NCBI GenBank assembly: GCA_030583665.1
Contig: CP129469.1
Coordinates: 124,001-188,000 of the forward strand
Length of the DNA: 64,000 bases
Origin: Candidatus Jettenia sp. AMX2
GTDB taxonomy: Bacteria > Planctomycetota > Brocadiia > Brocadiales > Brocadiaceae
Direction: 5' to 3'
The translations under genes were made by a program, and so were the position numbers. This document shows positions 25,601 through 32,442 of the stretch, piece by piece. The notes below the pieces were generated by a model. That model was given only the letters and a program-made list of their open reading frames with translations, ran no database searches and was not told the DNA's origin. The stretch's first letter is position 1, and each line of letters opens with the position of its first letter.

Positions 25601-27225
25601 TTTCGTAAACTTTGTATTTTTTGTTCAACCAGCAGACTGTTTTTTTCTGCAAGGTGTTTGCCAATAGAATCAACGGCTTCGTTTAGTTGTTTCCTCGAAT
25701 CAGCATCGTTACCCAGCTGACTTACACAGAGACTTCTGATTGATTCGGGTATATAATTACGCAGTACCCTCAGTGCATTTTCAGTCTGGCTGGTAACAAG
25801 CACCCTGTTGCCGCGTGCAAGGAGGGAGCTTACGATATTAGCTATGGTGTGGCTTTTGCCCGTACCCGGTGGCCCTTGTACAAGGACGCCGAAATGTTTT
25901 CTTAATTTATCTGCAATCTCTTTTTGCTGACCGTTGTACTCGAGTGGAAGTAAGTCTTCATTCTCATCCTCAGAATTCTTGTCGGAATCAGCGTACTCTT
26001 CCGGGTTTGGTAACTCATGATTTTGCAGGTCTGCAACAAGGGTGCGTATGAAAGGGGGAACTTCAGCGCCCTGATAAATGGATTCTGCGATCTTTTTGGC
26101 ATCATCGATCCACAGACGAACCGATCTCTTACGTACAAACAGTACCGGCGCATTATAAATGGCCGGGTAAGAATTTACCGCGGGCCGTGCAACGGGCTTG
26201 TCAGTGTAAAGATTGGTTTTTTCCGCAGCTTCTTTACAAAGGTAGCCGGTAATAGTCGATGCCAATCCGTATATTTGGTTGTGATTCCATACCTCCGGGG
26301 GTATTTCTGAGTTATTTACATCCCTGCAATATCTTAGTAATTCGTCTTTAAACGGATAGTCGAGATTAAGGAGACAATCCAGGTCTAATTTGGTAGGAAT
26401 TGTTTGGCTCGGTGACAGGGTTATCGTTCGCTGCTCAGAAGAAAAAACAAGATTCACAGGGGTAAGCATAAGTGGATAATAAACAATATTTCCCATGCTG
26501 TGCTCCCAGGAAAGAAATACATGGCCCCAAACAATTTCTATCCGGTCACCCTCCACACTGAGCCTCTGATGTAAAGAGAATAAATCGTCGTACAAAACAC
26601 CCGCTTTATAGAACGGCAATACCCGTTCAGTCCATGATTTCCATTCCCCTTCTACATATTCCTTGTAAGCAGTTTGACGTGCACCATTATCATCAAATTT
26701 TTCTTCAATTTCATGCTTTGGAATAAGAACGGGAAGGATATCTTTATGATGGGTCATATCTACCCACCCAATCAGAATTGTAGGGATTTCCGGGGGGGTA
26801 CTGTTGGTCATTTTCGATTTTTCCCATAATTTAACGTACTTTTTAAATGCAGGTAACCGTTCTTTATCATCGTTAAAATGCACGATTTTTAAAACCGAAG
26901 GCTTTCGTGAGGGTTTTACGGTGGGGTTTGATGACACGGTAACCCATTTTTTCAGAATAGCGGGCAATTCCGGCGGATCCTCGTATTTACGCTTGATCAC
27001 AGAAAGCCAGATGTCTTCTTCCGGTATCTCCTTCTGCTCGTTTTGGTCTGTAGTGTTGGCCCATGAGTTGAATTCTTTGATTTTACATTGCGAAGATGGG
27101 GTGATTTCTGCCTGCCACCAGAGCTCTGAGTCATATTTTGTTACATCATGGTCAACCGGAAGGTCAATGGAGTAAACATGACTAATATATTCAAATAAAC
27201 GGTATACTTTATCTTTTAATGACAT
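22603..27225 (-). CDS. Large SF1 helicase with C-terminal Vsr/DUF559-like nuclease domain
   Basis: 1540 residues. About 430 N-terminal residues are unassigned. A helicase of the COG1112/AAA_11-AAA_12 type follows: Walker A GPPGTGKS (451-458), a long helical insertion (about 530-1090, partly coiled coil), Walker B VIVDEASQ (1131-1138), GDPEQISPS, EHFRSVPEII, and a C-terminal RecA domain with AYAFQGDERD and FNVATSRARDQ. Residues about 1430-1530 resemble the Vsr/DUF559-like nuclease fold (YRIDLVI...VAVKCDG, LRRAGWKFWRISGSAFYR). The position that is usually Glu before CDG is Lys1477. Related proteins occur in defence islands, but no recognised partner gene is adjacent, so its role is unproven. 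Confidence 0.87.
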   Translation of the reverse strand: MSLKDKVYRLFEYISHVYSIDLPVDHDVTKYDSELWWQAEITPSSQCKIKEFNSWANTTDQNEQKEIPEEDIWLSVIKRKYEDPPELPAILKKWVTVSSNPTVKPSRKPSVLKIVHFNDDKERLPAFKKYVKLWEKSKMTNSTPPEIPTILIGWVDMTHHKDILPVLIPKHEIEEKFDDNGARQTAYKEYVEGEWKSWTERVLPFYKAGVLYDDLFSLHQRLSVEGDRIEIVWGHVFLSWEHSMGNIVYYPLMLTPVNLVFSSEQRTITLSPSQTIPTKLDLDCLLNLDYPFKDELLRYCRDVNNSEIPPEVWNHNQIYGLASTITGYLCKEAAEKTNLYTDKPVARPAVNSYPAIYNAPVLFVRKRSVRLWIDDAKKIAESIYQGAEVPPFIRTLVADLQNHELPNPEEYADSDKNSEDENEDLLPLEYNGQQKEIADKLRKHFGVLVQGPPGTGKSHTIANIVSSLLARGNRVLVTSQTENALRVLRNYIPESIRSLCVSQLGNDADSRKQLNEAVDSIGKHLAEKNSLLVEQKIQSLRKELRAIREEKAEIECQIKNWAKIDSETLLIDGKEISAYHAAKECSVNEAEHAWFPDKITYSTEPPLTQSELLELCSLIHTISPADRKSCLQYLPAPEKLLSPEVYSQKIQELKSLISLSAETKNARQEWGYRLRHARPNDIQAAIEFLEKALSDLQKLAEVWQIKILDFIAEEEWHDKLWRDCFHKCISFREAARDAYKSMHGHEITFSIKSLPAELNIDASFEELRKVIEKGKNPSHWMTRMGLSKPTKLLFDTIKVDGHRLMTSERIIVAQSYLSYVKLLKKIYVTWNLTITTTIDGPDIDIKSSMPLAHIDDLIRQFRWVIEWKDFYLEKIKNVLLPLGCPEQSFHRESDIRKYLKMLYGQSAIIEKYKVDLQLDEYGNSLISESRKKDAHDLWKQLADAIKLRSAENYEQLYREILRLLQLKEEVQRLEFLANKLKDTAPYWLDKLEREALATGTQALPKDWTIAWRWQRLNSWLRNLHNREDVDVLQDRLERARRKEHELITELVATLTWKRQLMKVKDHHYRALTAWTEAMRKYGKGTGKHAYRFLRAATKAMIDAVGAVPVWIMPLHRVVQSFQAEPNIFDVVIVDEASQCDLRALSVLFRAQKVLVVGDPEQISPSYVGVEREKIFELLRQFIADILYSETTFAIDNNLYNITQSIPRMKRTLLTEHFRSVPEIIEFNNHLCPSYGGKLEPLRQPNPQERLEPSIRTIFVENGFKNDNDINEPEAQLLVEMLVKCCQNEKYSRGGKNNRKRTMGVISLLGEKQAKYISGLLAQRIEETEREDRGIICGDAYAFQGDERDIMFLSLVIAPNTPFTSLTKESDRQRFNVATSRARDQVFLFHSVRLEDIKNQECMRHKLLSWYLNPPVTKMETGVELLKQKAENEFEIEVGERIIRKGFNVIPQYRPFPSDFNYRIDLVIQGEKNRVAVKCDGNPSYDSEKWEYDQRREAQLRRAGWKFWRISGSAFYRNKEKALEGLWKFLETEGIANSTSR

Positions 27226-27505
27226 AAACGTTCTTACGATAGATTATAGGTTGTTTTTGTATGAAAGAAATTTTTCCGGTAATGACTTCTTATTTTGTAT
27301 TTCTCACATGATTATTGAAATAGTATCGCTTCTTTTTTCGTGTAGAAACATTGAGAGTACATAAGTACTTTACACTTACCAACGGTTATTGTCAAGCATC
27401 CTCTTATGAGATTCCCATTGATTACCAGAGGATACGTTCTCTCATGCCAATTCCTTAATTCTTAGAACATGCCCCTGAAAGAGAAAATTCATAAGAAAAG
27501 ATAGC
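27226..27505. other. Intergenic, no feature seen
   Basis: 280 AT-rich bases between the helicase start and the end of the BCCT gene, both on the minus strand. The helicase promoter should lie here. I see no convincing hairpin or box. Confidence 0.4.
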
Positions 27506-29497
27506 TTACGGCGTGCGGAGATCATATTCCGTGGGCCTCACGGTGAGTACCGGGCAGTGCGCTTTTCGCACAACGGTTTCTGCAACACTACCCATAATTG
27601 CATGGGTTATGCCCGTTCTGCCGTGCGTCCCCATTACAATAAGGTCAATATTATACTCCCTTGCTGCCTTAACGATTTCAACGAACGGAACTCCTTCTAC
27701 AATGACCGTTTCAACCGGCATCTTGTTCCGGACGTCTTCGTTTACACATCCCAAAAGTTTGCTCCTTAATCCTTGTATGGTACTTTCGTCTCCGGTAGCG
27801 AAACGGTAAAGTTCCGGTTCATTCACACCATGAACACGCATGTCAAGCACGTGTATCAAATAGAGTTTTGACCCGTATTTTCCGGCAATTTCTATCGCAT
27901 ACTGTAATGCCTTTTCTGAATAGATTGAATAGTCTACCGGACAGAGGATATTTTTGGGTTCAGCCTCAGGGGCCCGCAGACTTTTGATTTGACTATCTTC
28001 CCGCAGGGCAGTAAGCAAGGCGAATACCATGAAAACCATAATAACTGTGAAGGGCAGGGCGGTAACGATGGAGGCTGTTTGCAATCCTGCCAAACCACCG
28101 CTGAAAAGTAGCACTGCCGCAATGGAAGACTGAAGGATGCCCCAGATTACCTTTGTCAATGTGGGAGGGTTTGCCGTACCGTTGGTAGTAAGCATGCCCA
28201 GGACAAAGGTGGCAGAATCGGCGGAAGTAACAAAAAAAGTGACGATAAGGAGGGCTGCAAGAGTGCTAAGAACAATGCCAAGGGGGAATTGTTCCAGGGT
28301 AATAAAAAGAGCTGATGTCATGTCTGATTGAACAGCATCTGCAATGCCGCTGCCTTGAAAAAGATCGAAAAAGAGGGCTGACCCGCCAAATGCAGCAAAC
28401 CAGAGTGCTCCAATGACTGACGGAACAAAGAGAACGCCGATCACAAATTCACGAATGGTGCGGCCTCTGGAGATGCGGGCGATGAAGGTGCCGACAAAAG
28501 GCGCCCAGGCAATCCACCATGACCAGTAGAACAGGGTCCATAATCCAACCCACTTGTCACCCTGACTGAATGGCGTGAGGCGGAACGACATGCGCACAAA
28601 TTCTTGCAAATAGCTTCCCAGTACAGTCGTAAAAGAGTCGAGAATAAAAACAGTCGGACCGCAAACCAGGACGAAGGCGAGGAGGAGTCCGGCAACGAGC
28701 AGATTAAGATTGCTGAGATAGAGAATGCCTTTATTAAGGCCGGTACTGGCCGAGATCAGATAGAGGATCGTAACGATGAATATGATCGACATCTGAACCG
28801 AAATCGCATTGGTAATACCAAAGATATGATACAAACCACCATTTATCTGGAGTGCGCCCAAACCGAGAGAAGTTGCCACTCCACAAACAGTAGCAAGAAC
28901 AGCAAGTATATCTATGAGCTGGCCGATGTATCCATCAACATTTCGTCCGAGAAGGGGACGAAAGACCGCACTGATCAATCCTGATTCCCCTTTCCGGAAT
29001 TGGGCGTAAGACATGGAAAGTGCAATAACTGCATAAATAGCCCAGGGATGGAGACACCAATGAAAGAATGAATAACGCAATGCCATCCGGGCAGCCTCAG
29101 GAGAGTAAGGTTCTGCGATACCATGAGGTGGGTTAACAAAATGATGCATTGGTTCGGCTACTCCAAAAAAAACCAGTCCGATGCCCATGCCGGCAGAAAA
29201 AAGCATTGCAAGCCAGGACGAAAAAGAGTATTCCGGCGGGTCATCCTGTTTGCCGAGTTTGATAAAGGCATAAGGGCTGAAGATAAGATAGAGGCAAAAT
29301 CCCACAAATCCCGCAGTGGAAAGGAGATAAAACCATCCAAAATTGTGGATCATCAGGGTAAGGATGCTTTGGGCAGTATCAGCCAGGTGATCAGGAGCAA
29401 GGTAACCCCAGCATACCAGCAGTGTTGTCAGAACAACAGAGATGTAGAAGACCGGCGTATGGTGTTTCATGAGATGCCGGAAATTCAAGCCCTTCAT
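27506..29497 (-). CDS. BCCT-family betaine/choline transporter with C-terminal UspA domain
   Basis: 663 residues. Residues about 15-500 are a 12-helix BCCT carrier: SAGMGIGLVFFGVAEPM, the FFHWCLHPWAIYA stretch, and the signature WTLFYWSWWIAWAPFVGTFI followed by ARISRGRTIREF. These import glycine betaine, choline or carnitine. Residues about 515-655 are a universal stress protein domain: ILCPVDYSIYSEKALQYA, and GTHGRTGITHAIMGSVAE which fits the ATP-binding G-2x-G-9x-G(S) motif. The cytosolic USP tail may regulate transport by ATP. Its ATG overlaps the SDMT stop by 4 bases, so uptake and synthesis of betaine are co-expressed. Confidence 0.94.
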   Translation of the reverse strand: MKGLNFRHLMKHHTPVFYISVVLTTLLVCWGYLAPDHLADTAQSILTLMIHNFGWFYLLSTAGFVGFCLYLIFSPYAFIKLGKQDDPPEYSFSSWLAMLFSAGMGIGLVFFGVAEPMHHFVNPPHGIAEPYSPEAARMALRYSFFHWCLHPWAIYAVIALSMSYAQFRKGESGLISAVFRPLLGRNVDGYIGQLIDILAVLATVCGVATSLGLGALQINGGLYHIFGITNAISVQMSIIFIVTILYLISASTGLNKGILYLSNLNLLVAGLLLAFVLVCGPTVFILDSFTTVLGSYLQEFVRMSFRLTPFSQGDKWVGLWTLFYWSWWIAWAPFVGTFIARISRGRTIREFVIGVLFVPSVIGALWFAAFGGSALFFDLFQGSGIADAVQSDMTSALFITLEQFPLGIVLSTLAALLIVTFFVTSADSATFVLGMLTTNGTANPPTLTKVIWGILQSSIAAVLLFSGGLAGLQTASIVTALPFTVIMVFMVFALLTALREDSQIKSLRAPEAEPKNILCPVDYSIYSEKALQYAIEIAGKYGSKLYLIHVLDMRVHGVNEPELYRFATGDESTIQGLRSKLLGCVNEDVRNKMPVETVIVEGVPFVEIVKAAREYNIDLIVMGTHGRTGITHAIMGSVAETVVRKAHCPVLTVRPTEYDLRTP

Positions 29498-30369
29498 CGT
29501 TGAACCGGACCTGAGCCTGCAAAACTGTTCCGGGAATCAAAAGGTTTCTGGAAAAGAAAAATACCCCATTTGAGATACCCTTTCCGGCCATTCCTGATCC
29601 AGTGACCCAGCCCTGTTTTCATTCGATGAAGGTATTCCGGAGAGCAGTGCCGGATGATTTCGGTTTCCCGGTTGGTAATTTCCTCAAGAATGCGGTTATA
29701 GTGAACAGGGAGTTGGGAAGACAAATCCTCGAATCGAAGCTCAACCCAGCCCAATTGAGCAGCTATCCGGCGATAAAAACCGGGAGATCCAAGTGATTCG
29801 AGATGAATCCGTTCCAGTACCGGTTTGAGGGCCTCTTTTGGGCAATGGTCACTTTGCATGGGGTCTGTGAAGATAAATACCCCGCCTGGTTTCAAAACAC
29901 GGTGTACCTCTTCAAGTACCTTTCTGCGGTTGCCGCTGTGCAGAATGGCATCCTGTGACCAGACAACATCAAAACTGTGAGGGGGAAACGGGATGTTTTC
30001 AAAACTGCCGTCAATGACCTCAATGAATGAATCCAATCCGGCATCGTTTGTCAGTTGTCGGTTTTTCTGATTCTGCACTTCGCTGAGATTGAGGCAAACG
30101 ACCTGGCACCCGAACCGCCCGGCAAGATAGCGCGCCGAGCCTCCGTAGCCTGACCCGATATCGATCACTCGGGCAGATGCGTTCAACTGCGGAAGGCAGG
30201 CACACATAGTTTCTACCGTACGCCGGCTGGCTGCTGAAATTGACCCTGTGGGAGATTGATAAATTCCTATATGGATATCTTCTCCTCCCCAGATTAGGTA
30301 GTAAAAATGGTCAGAACCCGGATCGTTATAATAATCCCTCGTGGTTGTTTCGAGACGGGAGTATGTCAT
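29494..30369 (-). CDS. Sarcosine/dimethylglycine N-methyltransferase
   Basis: 291 residues. It is a class I SAM methyltransferase (RVIDIGSGYGGSARYLA, DVVWSQDAILHSGNR, LKPGGVFIFTDPM) with an N-terminal YYNDPGSDHFYYLIWGGEDIH-type region found in dimethylglycine methyltransferases. It should methylate sarcosine and dimethylglycine to glycine betaine. It overlaps both neighbours by 4 bases (ATGA), between the glycine/sarcosine methyltransferase and the BCCT transporter. That context makes the assignment firm. Confidence 0.93.
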   Translation of the reverse strand: MTYSRLETTTRDYYNDPGSDHFYYLIWGGEDIHIGIYQSPTGSISAASRRTVETMCACLPQLNASARVIDIGSGYGGSARYLAGRFGCQVVCLNLSEVQNQKNRQLTNDAGLDSFIEVIDGSFENIPFPPHSFDVVWSQDAILHSGNRRKVLEEVHRVLKPGGVFIFTDPMQSDHCPKEALKPVLERIHLESLGSPGFYRRIAAQLGWVELRFEDLSSQLPVHYNRILEEITNRETEIIRHCSPEYLHRMKTGLGHWIRNGRKGYLKWGIFLFQKPFDSRNSFAGSGPVQR

Positions 30370-31202
30370 CGGGCAACTTTCTCCGGTTCGTTTTCATACC
30401 GTTTTTCAGCAAGATGAATAAAAAAGTCCGGCTCCGACTGATGGTAAGTTTCTTCAAAATCACCGACGGTACGGATTGTCTGAAAACCAACTTCAAACAT
30501 GAGCTTCCGTGTGTAATCTTTTCGCAGAGGAAACATATTCAGGTGATAATTTGAGCCATCATTGAATTCATAGCGAAACCGGGCCAGGCCTTCATCGACA
30601 TATTCGGGCTCGGCTTTGACGTTTTCCCCGCAATAATAGTAAGTGTGTTTGGATTTAAAACCTTCATCGAGAATAGTGTCATAATTCCGCTGATCGAGAA
30701 TGAGAATCCCGTCATGGCGGAGGGCGGCATAAAATTCTGCAAGGGATTTGCGGCGGTCATGCTCACTAAAAAGATGGGTGAACGAATTTCCCAGGCAAAT
30801 GACGGCGTCATATTTGTCGTGAACATCACGGTTGAGCCAGCGCCAGTCTGCCTGTACCGTGCGCAGAATGAACCCGTGTTCACGGCCTGTAGCAAACGCC
30901 CTGGCAAGCATTTCAGGGCTTCCGTCCACACTGACCACTTCAAAACCGGCCTTGAGCAGGCGGATGGAATGAAAGCCAGTGCCGGTAGCGACATCGAGGA
31001 TCTTACGGGCACCGCGCCGCCGGAGCTCTTCAATAAAAAACTCCCCTTCGCTGGCCGCACGGGCATCCCAGTTGATTAACTCGTCCCATTTCTCCACAAA
31101 ACTACGTACATATTCTGCCTTGTAATGGTCGGTGCGTCTGATTGCACGGGGATTTGTACCAAAATCCTGATGACTTTTTTTGGCATTTGTGTTTGTTCCC
31201 AT
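30366..31202 (-). CDS. Glycine/sarcosine N-methyltransferase
   Basis: 278 residues. SAM-binding motif KILDVATGTGFHSIRLL (about 67-83), then VDGSPEML and LGNSFTHLF, with the substrate-side segment ILDQRNYD; these match bacterial and halophile GSMT. The N-terminal YVRSFVEKWDELINWDAR is also family-typical. It converts glycine to sarcosine and dimethylglycine using SAM, the first steps of de novo betaine synthesis. A GAGGAGG ribosome site lies about ten bases upstream. First gene of a coupled three-gene osmolyte operon. Confidence 0.93.
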   Translation of the reverse strand: MGTNTNAKKSHQDFGTNPRAIRRTDHYKAEYVRSFVEKWDELINWDARAASEGEFFIEELRRRGARKILDVATGTGFHSIRLLKAGFEVVSVDGSPEMLARAFATGREHGFILRTVQADWRWLNRDVHDKYDAVICLGNSFTHLFSEHDRRKSLAEFYAALRHDGILILDQRNYDTILDEGFKSKHTYYYCGENVKAEPEYVDEGLARFRYEFNDGSNYHLNMFPLRKDYTRKLMFEVGFQTIRTVGDFEETYHQSEPDFFIHLAEKRYENEPEKVAR

Positions 31203-31784
31203 ATGATAAACATCCTCCTCTCTGATGATTTTCCGGATGATAAAAAATACATAACCTTGTAATTATTTCGTTTTTTTGAAAAACGGCAAGGGATGCAGGA
31301 CAAACCTTTAAGTTTGCCTTCCTGTAGAAATATAAGGTTCAGGCCAAACCTTACTTTTTTTCCGCTTCGTTCGGGCTGGAATAGTTAAACTGCCATGAAG
31401 CACTTTACGTTACTACACTTTTCAATAATTTCAAAATGCCTGTATGTTTCGGTACTCTTTGTTTTTGTAAAATTTGTAATTTTGTAATAACGATAAGAGG
31501 CAGGTACCAAACCTGCCTCCCTATCGCTGTACGGAACACATGGATATTGTTGAAAATTTTTTCGAACCTAAATCATCATTGAAAATTGATACTAACCCGT
31601 ATAGTTGCTTTTGTCAACAATAATTATTGCAAAGCAAAGGCTTTTTGAAACATACGCTTATTCCCTGATTCTGCTTGTCAAATGTAAGGTGGGCACCGCC
31701 CACCATAAAAAAATGTCAGGTGCAGGGGCACTACCCACTCAAAAAACAACAAACTTTGTAGTTATACGTTTTTCAGATGTAAAT
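31203..31784. other. 582-bp intergenic with small repeats
   Basis: No gene seen. It holds the second GGTGGGCACCGCCCACC hairpin (31688-31704), a partial copy of it about 30 bases later, and the presumed promoter of the betaine operon, which I could not define. Confidence 0.45.
31688..31704. repeat. GGTGGGCA hairpin repeat, copy 2
   Basis: GGTGGGCACCGCCCACC, a perfect palindrome, followed by an A-run. Matches 5642-5658 except at the centre. Confidence 0.7.
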
Positions 31785-32087
31785 CTACATTTCATAGTCA
31801 GCTACCCTTCGTTCTACACAAACCTCCTTAACAAATTGTACGATATTCATATGCTCCGGGTGCTTCTGATAAGCATCCAGGTCTTCTAAACAATCAAATT
31901 CAGAATAGAGTACAACATCAGAAGAACTATCTGCCCTTGAAATATCAATGCCAACTTCGATATGCTTTATTTCCGGTATTTTTCCCTTCAATGATTCAAG
32001 CAACTCTTTTATTTTCACAGCATTTCCAGTCTTGTTTGTTTCTTCTGCAAAATCCTTCAATTTCCACATTACGATATGTTTAATCAT
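31785..32087 (-). CDS. Dabb (stress-responsive alpha/beta barrel) protein
   Basis: 100 residues starting MIKHIVMWKLKD, the hallmark N-terminus of the Dabb dimeric ferredoxin-like fold, with IPEIKHIEVGIDIS, DVVLYSEFDCLEDLDAYQKHPEH and the terminal VADYEM. The frame stays open upstream to 32225, but those 46 codons lie in a dispersed repeat and the ATG at 32087 has an AAAGGTG ribosome site, so I start there. The family includes small dimeric enzymes and stress proteins; the function here is unknown. Single gene. Confidence 0.87.
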   Translation of the reverse strand: MIKHIVMWKLKDFAEETNKTGNAVKIKELLESLKGKIPEIKHIEVGIDISRADSSSDVVLYSEFDCLEDLDAYQKHPEHMNIVQFVKEVCVERRVADYEM

Positions 32088-32442
32088 ATAAAGCACCTTT
32101 CGAGTATTACCGGGAAATAACATTAAATGAGATTTGTCGCTTACCTCGGAATGACTATGCTTGTCATCCTGAGGGAACGGAGTGACCGAAAAATCCTTTT
32201 TGAAGCTTCTGAACGTAAACATCAAAGTACTTTACCTGAATACGATAATCAAGTCAAAAGAGAATCTACTTTCCGGAAAGTAGATAAAGAATCGTTGCTT
32301 TTCAGCGTAATTTGATTGCTTATCCTTCTAAAATCAGATTTATTTGACTATAATTAATACATTGCGTTTGCTGCGTTTACCTATATCATCTTCATCTTGT
32401 ACAAGTGAAAGATGAAGGAAATAATTCATTCTTCCCGAATCA

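Noticed and set aside
21203-27225. Mokosh-like defence system (PLD protein next to a COG1112-type helicase)
   Set aside because: The genes are convergent, the PLD-like protein is exported and lacks catalytic residues, and a repeat separates them. They are unlikely to act together.
32163-32214. N-terminal extension of the Dabb protein
   Set aside because: The extra codons come from a dispersed CATCCTGAGG-type repeat, and the ATG at 32087 has the ribosome site and conserved start.
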